DNA of 64,000 nt. Source: Chitinophaga sp. Ak27. Lineage in GTDB: Bacteria; Bacteroidota; Bacteroidia; Chitinophagales; Chitinophagaceae. Location of the stretch: assembly GCF_012726295.1 (NCBI RefSeq), contig NZ_JABAOB010000008.1:329872-393871 (forward strand), in the 5' to 3' direction. The translations under genes were made by a program, and so were the position numbers. Below are positions 1 to 10,000 of the stretch, piece after piece; positions within the stretch are counted from its first letter, which is position 1, and every line of letters begins with the position of its first letter. A model generated the notes under the pieces. That model searched no databases and was not told where the DNA came from. It saw only the letters and a list, made by a program, of their open reading frames with translations.

Positions 1-815
1 TCTATGATTCCTTCGCCGGGCAGATGAAAAAAATGGTGATGACCTCTCACTCTTTTCTCAATATCACATAACGGTTCCAATGTTTCCAGCGACGCATTGA
101 GCTGGTACAGCACCCCTGCCATATCTGCCCGGCTGTTGACATTAAAAGGCCTGCCAATATAAGATTCCATCGCCTCCCGGATACCCCGGTAAGTGGGGAG
201 AAAGGAGGGGACCAGGTTTTCTTCCGATACCGAATAATCTAGCATCACATGATTACGGTGGTCAGGTGTTTTAAACAACTGCATGGTCTGGATAAATGCT
301 TCATTGCTGATGTAATGTATCACACCTTCAAAAATAATAATAGTAGGAATGTCTTCCTGGTAGCCATTTTCCAGGAGTCTGCTCCATAGCAGTGCAGTAT
401 CGGTAACATCGCATTTGACAAATTGTATCTGCGCCGCTACGGGGGCGAGGTGATGGCAGATGTGTTGTTTTTCTTCTATATACCCATTGTCTACTTCTAT
501 AATGCGGCTAATATTTTCCCGGTAGTTTTCGAGGAGATATAGAGCTAACGGGTCCAGCCCGGCGCCCAGGATAACGACTTGCGGCCTAGAATTGGTCAGT
601 AGCTTCGATTTCAACGAGTCCCGTATACTTTGTTTACGCAGGCAGACGGTGTCTATGATCTGCGGAAATTTGCGTTGCAGTTCGTGAAAAATATGGCTGG
701 TTTCACTGAAGTCGATAGCAGCCATATATTGCTGTTGCAGCGGCGAAGTGTAGAGCTGCATGGCAGCTTCCAGCACAAGGCGGGAAGTAGCGGGTACTTT
801 TAACTGTACGGTCAT
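1..815 (-). CDS. class I SAM-dependent methyltransferase, leucine carboxyl methyltransferase (LCMT/PPM1) type, 3' end cut by window edge
   Basis: Read on the minus strand from the ATG at 815, the frame stays open for 271 codons to the left edge, so the C-terminus is missing. The protein starts MTVQLKVPATSRLVLEAA and carries a SAM-binding glycine motif (VVILGAGLDPLALYLLEN), followed by an acidic strand end IIEVDNGYIEEK and a later IIIFEGVIHYIS segment. This order is typical of the LCMT/TcmP/PPM1 methyltransferases, which methylate carboxyl or hydroxyl groups of small molecules or proteins. The bacterial substrate cannot be told from sequence. The gene is divergent from the aconitase with a 222-bp spacer. 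Family is well supported; function is open. Confidence 0.75.
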   Translation of the reverse strand, partial: MTVQLKVPATSRLVLEAAMQLYTSPLQQQYMAAIDFSETSHIFHELQRKFPQIIDTVCLRKQSIRDSLKSKLLTNSRPQVVILGAGLDPLALYLLENYRENISRIIEVDNGYIEEKQHICHHLAPVAAQIQFVKCDVTDTALLWSRLLENGYQEDIPTIIIFEGVIHYISNEAFIQTMQLFKTPDHRNHVMLDYSVSEENLVPSFLPTYRGIREAMESYIGRPFNVNSRADMAGVLYQLNASLETLEPLCDIEKRVRGHHHFFHLPGEGII

Positions 816-1037
816 TTTGAGGTGTATTTATAGTTAAAACTAGGCTTCCTTCATGCATCGCGATAGCAGGGGTATTTTCTCATAAACTCATTACAAACCA
901 TTTATAATGAGGTATATTTATAGTGTAATGTTACCCGTTGTTGCCGGTATTTTAGAGCAACAGCTTTCTGCCTTTCGCGGTGATTTTTTGATAAACAAAT
1001 TACCGGCGGTATTGTTTCTATAAAACAATTTCTCACT

Positions 1038-3764
1038 ATGCAGCCTAGTATCGCTTCTCTCAGCAAACTGGAAAAGGAAGGACGGCAAATTTCCCGCCTG
1101 CCTTTTTCTATCAGGATCCTATTGGAAAATGTATTACGGAACCACGACAACTTCGCTATTACCGACGAGCATCTCGAGACCCTGGTAAATTGGGAACCGG
1201 GAGGGACCGATAAGGAAATTCCCTTTAAGCCCGCGCGGGTACTGATGCAGGACTTCACGGGCGTAGCCGCCGTAGTAGATATTGCTTCTATCCGGGCGGA
1301 AGTAATCCGCAAAGGAAAGGACGGCGCTAAAATTAACCCGGCTATCCCGGTGGACCTGGTTGTAGATCACTCTGTGCAGGTAGATTTTTTCGGCACTGAT
1401 TATTCCTATACAAAAAATGTGGCCTATGAGTATGAGCGTAATAAAGAACGTTATCAGCTGCTGAAATGGGCGCAACAGGCATTTGATAATTTTACGGTAG
1501 TGCCCCCCGGTATGGGTATTTGCCACCAGGTAAACCTCGAATACCTGGCCAAAGGCGTGATCAGCCGTGATGGCTGGCTGTTTCCCGATACCCTGGTAGG
1601 TACTGATTCTCATACGCCCATGGTAAATGGTATCGGCGTATTGGGCTGGGGAGTAGGCGGTATAGAGGCAGAAGCGGCTATCCTGGGTCAACCTATTTAT
1701 TTTTCCTGTCCCCAGGTCATCGGGTTAAAATTAACCGGACGTCTGACCGAAGGCGTAACCGCTACCGACATGGTATTAGCCATTACTCAGCTACTGCGCA
1801 AATATGGTGTGGTGGATAAGTTTGTGGAAGTATTTGGCGATGGCCTGGATCATTTATCGGTACCCGACCGCGCTACCATCTCCAATATGTCGCCCGAGTT
1901 TGGCTGTACTGTTACCTACTTTCCGATCGATCAACAAACGTTGCAATATATGCGGCGTACCAATCGCTCCGAGCAGGAAATTGCGCAGGTGGAATCGTAC
2001 TGCAAAGACAATATGCTCTGGCGGCATGGCAATGAGCAGATCGCCTATTCTGATATCCTGGAGCTGGATCTGGGCCTGGTACAATCGGCCGTAGCAGGGC
2101 CTAAGCGCCCGCAGGACCGCATCCTGGTGCGGGATCTGCACAACGAGTTTGAAACGTTACTCAACAAGGAATTTAAACGCATGTATACGCCGGAAGGCAA
2201 ACGCCGCGACACCGCCTGGTTGTCGGAAGGAGGTTCTGGTACGGCGTTTACCTACGAAATACAGAAGCACACAGAAGAGGTGGCAGTGGAACTGGATTAT
2301 TTAAAGTCGGTACGTATTAAATTGAAAAACGAAGAATACGTATTAAGCGACGGCGCCATCACTATTGCTGCTATTACCAGTTGCACCAACACTTCTAATC
2401 CGAGCGTAATGATAGGAGCGGGCCTGGTGGCGCGGAAAGCGATCAGCCGGGGCTTGTATGTAAAGCCCTGGGTAAAAACCAGCCTGGCGCCCGGATCGAG
2501 GGTGGTGACCGAATACCTGAAGCGTTCGGGTTTGCTGGCCGAACTGGAAGCGCTGCGTTTTCATATTGTCGGATATGGCTGTACTTCGTGTATAGGTAAC
2601 AGTGGTCCGCTGCCGCCGCACATTGCAGAAGCGGTAGACAAGGGGAACCTCGTAGTAGCCTCCGTATTATCGGGCAACCGGAATTTTGAAGCCAGGGTGC
2701 ATCCGCAGGTGAAGATGAACTTCCTGGCCTCGCCTTTGCTGGTAGTGGCTTATGCCATTGCAGGCCGAATAGATGTGGATATGCTGACGGCACCACTGGG
2801 CTATGATCCCAATGGCGAGCCGGTATACCTGCGGGATATCTGGCCTACCCAGGAAGAAATTAATGAGGCCGTAGCCGCCGCAGTGAAAAGAGAAGATTTT
2901 GAGGACGTATACCGTGTTATTTTTCATGGAGACGAGCAATGGCGAGGACTGCTGGCGCCTTCGGGAAAAGACTATCACTGGAGCCAGGACTCTACCTATA
3001 TCCGGGAAGCGCCTTTCTTTAATGGGTTGTCTGCACAACCGGCTGCACTGGAAGATATTGATGGCGCCAGGGTATTACTGAAGCTGGGCGATTCCGTGAC
3101 TACAGATCACATTTCTCCTGCAGGATCATTTAAATCAGATACGCCCGCCGGTAAATACTTGTTGGACCGGGGTATTGATCCCCGGTTGTTTAATTCTTAT
3201 GGGTCCCGTCGCGGTAACCATGAAGTAATGATTCGGGGCACCTTTGCCAATGTGCGTATTAAAAACGAATTATCACCCAAAGAAGGCGGCTTTACCACTA
3301 TCATACCTACCGGAACAGTGTTGCCGGTTTATGAGGCAGCTATGCAGTACGCTGCCAATAAGATACCGCTCATTATATTGGCCGGAAAGGAATATGGTAG
3401 CGGTTCTTCCCGCGACTGGGCTGCCAAGGGGACTAATTTGCTGGGCGTAAAGGCGGTGATTGCAGAAAGTTATGAACGTATTCACCGCAGCAACCTCGTA
3501 GGAATGGGGGTATTGCCATTGCAATACCTGGAGAACGAAAACGCTGCAACGCTGCAATTGTCAGGTACGGAGTTGTTCAGTATCCACGGTATCTCCGATG
3601 GGCTTACGCCGGGAGAAGAGCTAACGGTAACGGCTACTCCGGCATCAGGCGACCCGGTGACATTTAAAGTAAAATGTAAATTGAACTCAGCGATAGAAAT
3701 CGAATACTATCGCCATGGAGGTATCCTGCAGTACGTATTAAGGGCATTTTTGCAAAAAGCTTAA
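1038..3764 (+). CDS. acnA: aconitate hydratase, AcnA/IRP1 type
   Basis: Catalyses citrate to isocitrate through cis-aconitate in the TCA cycle, using a [4Fe-4S] cluster. The 908-residue protein is close to the usual AcnA length of about 890-900. Cluster ligands are visible as C449 (SCTNTSNP) and C515/C518 (GYGCTSCIGNSGPL). Substrate-binding motifs include LVGTDSHTPMVNGIG (186-200) and the swivel-domain GSGSSRDW (787-794). The N-terminus is short: it reaches the LPFSIRILLENVLR helix after 20 residues, where relatives usually have about 15-20 more. The frame is open upstream only back to a TGA at 981 and has no ATG, GTG or TTG there, so ATG 1038 is the best start unless a rare ATT start is used. 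The 3' end (LQKA stop) runs into a palindromic repeat. Confidence 0.95.
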   Translation: MQPSIASLSKLEKEGRQISRLPFSIRILLENVLRNHDNFAITDEHLETLVNWEPGGTDKEIPFKPARVLMQDFTGVAAVVDIASIRAEVIRKGKDGAKINPAIPVDLVVDHSVQVDFFGTDYSYTKNVAYEYERNKERYQLLKWAQQAFDNFTVVPPGMGICHQVNLEYLAKGVISRDGWLFPDTLVGTDSHTPMVNGIGVLGWGVGGIEAEAAILGQPIYFSCPQVIGLKLTGRLTEGVTATDMVLAITQLLRKYGVVDKFVEVFGDGLDHLSVPDRATISNMSPEFGCTVTYFPIDQQTLQYMRRTNRSEQEIAQVESYCKDNMLWRHGNEQIAYSDILELDLGLVQSAVAGPKRPQDRILVRDLHNEFETLLNKEFKRMYTPEGKRRDTAWLSEGGSGTAFTYEIQKHTEEVAVELDYLKSVRIKLKNEEYVLSDGAITIAAITSCTNTSNPSVMIGAGLVARKAISRGLYVKPWVKTSLAPGSRVVTEYLKRSGLLAELEALRFHIVGYGCTSCIGNSGPLPPHIAEAVDKGNLVVASVLSGNRNFEARVHPQVKMNFLASPLLVVAYAIAGRIDVDMLTAPLGYDPNGEPVYLRDIWPTQEEINEAVAAAVKREDFEDVYRVIFHGDEQWRGLLAPSGKDYHWSQDSTYIREAPFFNGLSAQPAALEDIDGARVLLKLGDSVTTDHISPAGSFKSDTPAGKYLLDRGIDPRLFNSYGSRRGNHEVMIRGTFANVRIKNELSPKEGGFTTIIPTGTVLPVYEAAMQYAANKIPLIILAGKEYGSGSSRDWAAKGTNLLGVKAVIAESYERIHRSNLVGMGVLPLQYLENENAATLQLSGTELFSIHGISDGLTPGEELTVTATPASGDPVTFKVKCKLNSAIEIEYYRHGGILQYVLRAFLQKA

Positions 3765-3851
3765 AGCGTAAAGCGTAAAGCAAAAAGCTATCGCTTCAAT
3801 AGCTTTTTGCTTTACGCCTTCTGCCTTCTGCCTTCCGCCTTAGGCTTTCTG
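3753..3851. repeat. dispersed palindromic element, copy A (short-loop form), also a likely bidirectional terminator
   Basis: A perfect 19-bp inverted repeat lies at 3773-3791 (GCGTAAAGCAAAAAGCTAT) and 3799-3817, with a 7-nt loop CGCTTCA. Outside it, both sides continue with tandem AAAGC-type units. On the left these form the end of the aconitase gene, and on the right (as complement) the end of the antiporter gene. The hairpin lies between convergent genes, so it probably ends both transcripts. It shares arms with copies B, C and D but lacks their long core. Confidence 0.85.
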
Positions 3852-6092
3852 ATCCTTACTCCTGGAAAACTCCAGGATTTTTTTCCGGTTACCTACCAGC
3901 CATACCACGTCTTCCCACTCAAACACGGTTTCAGAGGCAGGGTTCAGAATTTTTTCACCGCCACGGGCAATACCTACTACCAGGGCTTTTGTTTTTTCCC
4001 GGATGCCGGAATTGCGGATGGTTTGGCCTTTCAGACCGTTGTGTTCATCTACAACGAGGCTGGTTAAACCGATATTTTCATCGGCTACATCATCGCTTCT
4101 TTCTATGTTAAGTGAATTTACCACCCGGTTAAATTCTTCCAGCTGGGCTTCAGTACCAATAGCAGTAATTACATCATGTGGATAAAGTTTCTCGTCACGG
4201 GTAGGGGCGTAAATAGTGATATTTCCTCTTTTGATGGCGCCTACGTTGATGCCATATTTTTCCCGCAGTTCCAGTTCTATCAACGGTTTGTCTACCAACT
4301 CCGACCAGGGGTCGATTTCAATTTCTGATACCTGGGCATCCCAGGGAAGGAGATCGGCGGCCGCGGTTTTTTTGGCGGCAGCATCTGCATCTTCCCGGGC
4401 GTTGAGGTTGGCGAGGAAACGTTTTTCTATACGGTTATAATATTTCTGCAATTGGGAGCGCAGCACCAGCAATACGCAGGCCAGTACGATACCGGTACCT
4501 AAGAGCGCCTGCCAGAACGGGAAATATTGATTTACCAGGAAGCCTACCAGCAATACGGCTACGGTGTTACGTACCACTTCCACCACCACCAGCGGGCCAT
4601 GGTTGTATTTGGAGTCGAGCCACAGCGCTTTGTACGAGATACTGGATATTTTTTGCACCATCAGCGCCCAGATGAAAGGCGACATCATGGCAATACCGAT
4701 GATCACGCATACCAGTCGCGCCCAGAAAGTATTATGCAGGTACTTCAACACAAACGGGCCAATGTAATAAGTGTTGAGCAGGATAATAGCCAGCATGATC
4801 ACACTATTGAGCACAATCACCCTTACATAGCTGCGCAGTACAATCCGCCAGTCGCTTTCGGCCTGTAAGGTTTGTGAGCTGGCGCTATACCTGTTCAAGG
4901 CATCGAGCCAACGGGTGGGGACAATTTTTTCCAGCCAGTTGTACAGTGGCAGGGAAAACTTGATCATATAAGGTGTAGTAAAGGTAGTAACGGCAGATAC
5001 GCCCACCGCTACAGGAAACAGGAATTCGCTGGTTACGCCCAGGCTCAATCCCAGCGTGGCGATGATAAAGGCAAATTCCCCTACCTGCGCCATGCTCATT
5101 CCTACCTGCACCGCCTGTTTCAGCGGCTGACCAGACAATAGGGCGCCCAGCGTAGTACTCAGAAACTTCCCGGTTAATGTTAATAACGTGATCCATAGCA
5201 CCGGCCACCGGTATTCCACGATCATTTCCGGGTTAATGAGCATCCCTACCGATACAAAAAAGATGGCGCCAAACAGGTCTTTTACCGGCTGTATCAGGTG
5301 TTCTACCTTTTCGGATGATGTGGTTTCGGCGATAATAGAGCCCATGATAAATGCGCCCAATTCTGCTGAAAATCCCACTTTCGTAGCCAGGATCACCATG
5401 CCGAGGCAAAGTGCTATGCTGAGTATCAGCAATGTTTCGCCATTCATATACCGTTCCATCTTTTTCAGGAACGTAGGCAGCAGGAAGATCCCTGCCAGGA
5501 ACCAGATGGCCAGGAAAAACATAAGTTTACCGATGGTAAAAAGCATTTCGGTGCCTTCAAACTGGCGACTTACCGCCATAGTAGATAGTAACACCATCAT
5601 AAGGATCACCACAATATCTTCTATCACCAGTACGCCGAATACGATTTTGGTAAAGGACTTTTTCTTGATACCTAATTCTTCAAAAGCACGTATAATGATG
5701 GTGGTAGAAGAACTGGCCAGCAGTCCTCCCAGGAAAAGGCTGTCCATAAATCCCCAGCCCATGAGTTGACCGGTAAAATACCCGGCCCCGGTAATACAGG
5801 CTATTTCTACAAATGCGGTGATGGTGGCGGTGCCTCCTACCCGCATTAGCTTTTTGAAACTGAATTCCAGTCCCAGGGAAAACAGGAGGAAAATAACGCC
5901 AATCTCCGACCAGGTTTTTATTCCCGCTGCATCTCCGATGGTAGGAAATAAATGAAAGTTCGGACCTACGATGAATCCTGCGATAATATACCCTAGCACC
6001 ATCGGCTGTTTCAGCCTTCTGAATAATAAAGTAATAACTCCCGCCGCTCCTAAAATTAATGCCAGGTCAATGATCAATGATGGTGGATGCAT
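3840..6092 (-). CDS. cation:proton antiporter, CPA2 (KefB/KefC-like) with two C-terminal RCK_C/TrkA-C domains
   Basis: An integral membrane antiporter that should exchange K+ or Na+ for H+ across the inner membrane. Of 750 residues, about 1-390 form the multi-spanning Na+/H+ exchanger domain. It includes the glycine-rich MVLGYIIAGFIVGPN segment and an acidic pair E158-D159 in VLVIEDIVVIL, typical of CPA2. A second hydrophobic block follows (about 420-545). Two soluble TrkA-C-like ligand-binding domains then follow, about 586-664 (WSELVDKPLIELELREKY) and 668-745. An intact Rossmann RCK_N domain is not evident, so gating may rest on the RCK_C domains alone. The ending DQKA overlaps repeat copy A. 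The ion cannot be assigned from sequence. Confidence 0.88.
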   Translation of the reverse strand: MHPPSLIIDLALILGAAGVITLLFRRLKQPMVLGYIIAGFIVGPNFHLFPTIGDAAGIKTWSEIGVIFLLFSLGLEFSFKKLMRVGGTATITAFVEIACITGAGYFTGQLMGWGFMDSLFLGGLLASSSTTIIIRAFEELGIKKKSFTKIVFGVLVIEDIVVILMMVLLSTMAVSRQFEGTEMLFTIGKLMFFLAIWFLAGIFLLPTFLKKMERYMNGETLLILSIALCLGMVILATKVGFSAELGAFIMGSIIAETTSSEKVEHLIQPVKDLFGAIFFVSVGMLINPEMIVEYRWPVLWITLLTLTGKFLSTTLGALLSGQPLKQAVQVGMSMAQVGEFAFIIATLGLSLGVTSEFLFPVAVGVSAVTTFTTPYMIKFSLPLYNWLEKIVPTRWLDALNRYSASSQTLQAESDWRIVLRSYVRVIVLNSVIMLAIILLNTYYIGPFVLKYLHNTFWARLVCVIIGIAMMSPFIWALMVQKISSISYKALWLDSKYNHGPLVVVEVVRNTVAVLLVGFLVNQYFPFWQALLGTGIVLACVLLVLRSQLQKYYNRIEKRFLANLNAREDADAAAKKTAAADLLPWDAQVSEIEIDPWSELVDKPLIELELREKYGINVGAIKRGNITIYAPTRDEKLYPHDVITAIGTEAQLEEFNRVVNSLNIERSDDVADENIGLTSLVVDEHNGLKGQTIRNSGIREKTKALVVGIARGGEKILNPASETVFEWEDVVWLVGNRKKILEFSRSKDQKA

Positions 6093-6265
6093 ACAGTAAA
6101 AATCGATTTAAGGTTCGTTTGTTGTACGTTTATGGCGATGAGAAATCACCGCACATATGTGTCAGATGCCAGTTTCCGGATCTTTGAATGATTGCTAATA
6201 TATCGTTTTTCCTGCGGGGAATCAAGACAAAGTTTTAGTAATAAACGGTAATCTAAAGATTTTGC

Positions 6266-7045
6266 CTACTGACCTTTTTCAGATTGTATTTGTGCTACAT
6301 AACGGGAAGGTAGTATGCCGAATTGTTTTTGAAAATTTTTGCCAAAATTTGTCAGCGATGCAAAGCCGCACAGCTCCGCCACTTCGTTGATTTTGTAGGC
6401 GCCGGTAGATAATAATGACGCTGCTTTTTTGAGCCTGGCAATATTAATCAGCTCATGCGGGGTGAGATCCGAAATAGCTTTTATTTTACGGTAAAAGGTA
6501 GGGCGACTCATATTCATCAGGTCGGCCAGTTGTTCCACATCGAGGTGGCTGTCGGTGAGATGTTGGTTAATCTGGTCATTCAGCTTCTCAAGGAATTGTT
6601 CGTCGGCGTTGTTATACGCCATGCTTCTCAGGTGTACCAGCGGCGTGCTGGCATAATAGGCTTTTATTTTATGCCGGTTGCTCAGCAAACTGGCTATTTG
6701 TGCCTGTAGAAATTCCGGTGAAAAAGGCTTTTCTATATAGGCATCAGCGCCCAGTTCCAGCCCTTCTATCTTTGATTGCAATGTGTTACGGGCGGTAAGC
6801 AATATTACAGGGATATGGCTCGATTCTACCCGTGATTTAATAATGCGGCACAATTCAAAACCATCCATTACCGGCATCATTACATCGCTGATCACCAGCT
6901 GTACCGGTTGTTCCTGTAGTAGTTCCAAGGCAGCGGCGCCATTCAGCGCCGTCGCTATTTTATATTTATCTTCCAGGTCATCGGCAATGAAGGACAGAAT
7001 TTCTTCATTATCATCAACCAGTAATATCAGCGGTTTGTTTTCCAT
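6266..7045 (-). CDS. response regulator with receiver domain and AraC-type DNA-binding domain (separate half of a PUL two-component regulator)
   Basis: The 259-residue protein has an N-terminal receiver domain: acidic pair D11-D12, phosphoacceptor D54 in VISDVMMP, T84 and K106. A C-terminal AraC/XylS DNA-binding domain occupies about 155-255, with two HTH motifs (VEQLADLMNMSRPTFYRK and INEVAELCGFASLTNFGK). It should bind and activate the adjacent PUL promoters once phosphorylated. Its ATG overlaps the 3' end of the kinase gene by 19 nt, implying translational coupling. In most Bacteroidota glycan regulators this module is fused to the kinase in one hybrid protein; here it is a separate gene. 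The start MENKPLILLVDDNE fits the beginning of a receiver domain exactly. Confidence 0.93.
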   Translation of the reverse strand: MENKPLILLVDDNEEILSFIADDLEDKYKIATALNGAAALELLQEQPVQLVISDVMMPVMDGFELCRIIKSRVESSHIPVILLTARNTLQSKIEGLELGADAYIEKPFSPEFLQAQIASLLSNRHKIKAYYASTPLVHLRSMAYNNADEQFLEKLNDQINQHLTDSHLDVEQLADLMNMSRPTFYRKIKAISDLTPHELINIARLKKAASLLSTGAYKINEVAELCGFASLTNFGKNFQKQFGILPSRYVAQIQSEKGQ

Positions 7046-10000
7046 GTGCTCAAATTAAATTCTATCTCCTGGTGAATAGGTAAGGTAAGGGAAAAAATGT
7101 TGAGCCCCGCTGCCGTAGGCAATAGTTCGAGGCTGCCTTTATGCAGCATTGTGAGCGACTTCGACAACGACAACCCAAGCCCGGTGCCGGATTGCGCCTC
7201 CGTCGCCTTAGCCCGGAAAAACGGCTCAAATATTTTTTCTCTCATCTCCGGAGGGATAATATACCCATCATTTTTTACCAATATGGTAAAGGTAGTATCT
7301 GTAAGGTTTACTGGCAACAGATGTATGGATGCGCGGGTAGCGGCATATTTGATGGCGTTGTTCAACAGGTTGCCCAGTATTTTATGCAATGCTTCTACAT
7401 CTACATACGCAAAGAAATGGAGCGATGATAATTCTATTTTAAAACGGATATTCTTTTGCTCCGCCGCCGGCGTAAAACGCAAATGGTTTTCTTTCAATAG
7501 CTCTGAAATATCGGTATGTACGAAATTGAGACTAAAACCATTGATCTCTGTTTTACGAAAATCCAGCAACTGGTTGGTGAGGTCCAGCAGCCGGTCAGTA
7601 TTCCGCTCCATGATCCGCAGGTTTTTCTGGATCGGCGGTACCTCTTCTGATTTACGGATCACCTTTTCCATAGGCCCTTTAATGAGGGTGAGCGGCGTAC
7701 GTATTTCATGAGCCAGGTGGGTGAAGAACTCTATTTTTGCCTGGTATATTTCCTTCTCTTTTTCATGTTCCAGCAGCTCCATTTGCCGCTTTTGCTTTTG
7801 CAACGCGCGTTGATGGTACCAGGAAATGATGGCATATACAATAGCGCCCAATAACAACAGGTAGGCGGCATAAGCCCAATAACTGGCCCAGAAAGGGGGC
7901 CGTATTTTTATAAACAATGTCCGAGGGGATACGCTCCAGTTACCGCTGCTGTTGGCCGCTTTTACCATGAAATGGTAATTGCCCGGCGCCAATCGTGTAA
8001 AATAGGCTTTCCGGTTGGTAGCCAGCAAGGTCCAGTCTTTATCCAGTCCCTCCATCTTATAAGCATAGGCTGTCATTTCAGGAGAGGTATAGCTGAGCGC
8101 CGCAAAGTCGATGCTGAACGACGACTGGTCGTGCGATAATATAATAGTATCGGTGTAGGCAATCGATTTTTTTAATACATCGCCTACCTGTGCTTCTTTG
8201 TTATACACCTGGAAGCCGGTAATATATACCGGTGGCTGGAAGTTGTTGCGCAGGAAGTGATCGGGATTAAAACGGATCATGCCTTTTACACTGCCAAAGT
8301 ACATATTGCCGCTACTATCCTGGTAGGCAGAATTGTAGTTGAACTGATCATTCAATAACCCGTTGGCTTGTGTAAATACCACCGCGCTTGCGGTTTTAGG
8401 AGAAAAGCAAGCCAGCCCTTTTGAAGTGGTTACCCACAGATGCCCGCTCTTATCTTCCAGCATACTAAAAATCATGTTACTTAAAAATCCATGATGGGTG
8501 GAGTACGTGGTAAACTGCCCGCTTTCGGGATGGAAAAGATCGAGGCCATCGTCTGTAGCCAGCCATAACCGCCGTTGGCTATCTTCAAAAATCCGGTTTA
8601 CGCGGTTGTTGCTCAAACTCCGGCTATTAGCCGGATCATGAAGGTAGAGGCCTTTTTTACCGGTATGCCGGTTGTAATAATATAGTCCATCTCTCACCGT
8701 GCCCAGCCAGATAGTGCCGGTATGGTCTTCAAAGATGGATACATAAAACATATAATCGGGTACTTCGGGCACAGGCTCTATATCGTCACGCCGACGGTTA
8801 TACTGGTATAACCCGCGCGTAGTGGCAATGAGTATTTGTCCATCGCGGGTTTGTAACATAGAATGAATGAAGTTGCTGTGCAACTGGTGGGGGCCGGGAC
8901 CAGCAGCATAATGCCTGATGAATTTTCCGTTGCGGATATCCATAATGTCCAGTCCATGTTCGAAAGTACCTATCCAGAGGGAGTCGCCGGTAACCAGTAA
9001 CCCGTGGATATTGGTATGTGACAAGCCCACAGCGGGGGGCGGCACGGGTTTAATATTTACAAAGTGGCCGGTAGCCGGTGTAAATTTGTTGAGCCCTCCA
9101 TCTTCTGTACCTATCCATAGATGGCCGTATCGATCATTGTGAATTTCCCTGACGGCGTTTCCACCCAGCGAAGCCTCGCCGGTTTTGGGAAAAAATTTTT
9201 CGAAGGAGGTGTATTGGTATGGGAAGTAGTTAACTCCGCCAAAATAAGTCCCCGCCCATATGCCGCCCTCTTTGTCTTTACACAAACTATATACGGCATT
9301 GTCCGATACGGAGTAAGGATCATTGTACCGCTTTCGCAGGTTCACTACTTTATTGCCAGGGAGATGGTAAACATAAATACCAGATTCGGTAGCTACCCAG
9401 TACTCACCAGGCTGGCGGCAAATAATGTCTCTCGCATATATTTCAGTTTTTTCGGGAGAAATAATGAAGAAGTCCTGGTAACTATGTGTGCGGGTGTCAA
9501 ATAGTTTAACGCCCTGGGTAGTGGTACAGATCCACAGCGAATCTTTGCCGATGGCGGCAATCTTAGAAATCCAGTTGCTGTTTACCGCTGGGGAGTGGGC
9601 AAATACATCGAAGGTGTTGAAGCTTTTTTTAACCGGCTCATACACGGCTACTTTACCATCGATACTGCTTACCCATAATTGGTCATCGCTGTTAATGCAG
9701 ATAGAAGAAATATTAAGTGGCGTTGGTATGGTGTATAAACTATCGGTGGCTGACCAATAGCGGAAAAGGCGCCCGGAGGAGGTAATCCATATATTCCCCT
9801 GTTTGTCTTTTGTGATGGCATGTATATCGCCATTTGTTTTTTTATCCAGTTCCCGGAATTGTTCGGTACGGGGATTATACACAAATACGCCCCGGTCGGA
9901 GCCTACATACAACAGACCGTTATCATCTTCAAAAAGGCTGAGGATGAAGTTGGCGCCTAGCCCCCCGGGCTTTTCAGAGCGCTGGAATACGCGGAAAGTA

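Noticed and set aside
3753..3851. CRISPR-like or tandem-repeat array from the AAAGC units
   Set aside because: Units are 7-8 nt, form inverted arms instead of spaced direct repeats, and no cas gene is present.
6266..7045. Response regulator as a pseudogene fragment of a broken hybrid kinase
   Set aside because: It has its own ATG, complete receiver and AraC domains, and intact key residues; a functional separate gene is more likely, though a sequencing slip cannot be excluded.
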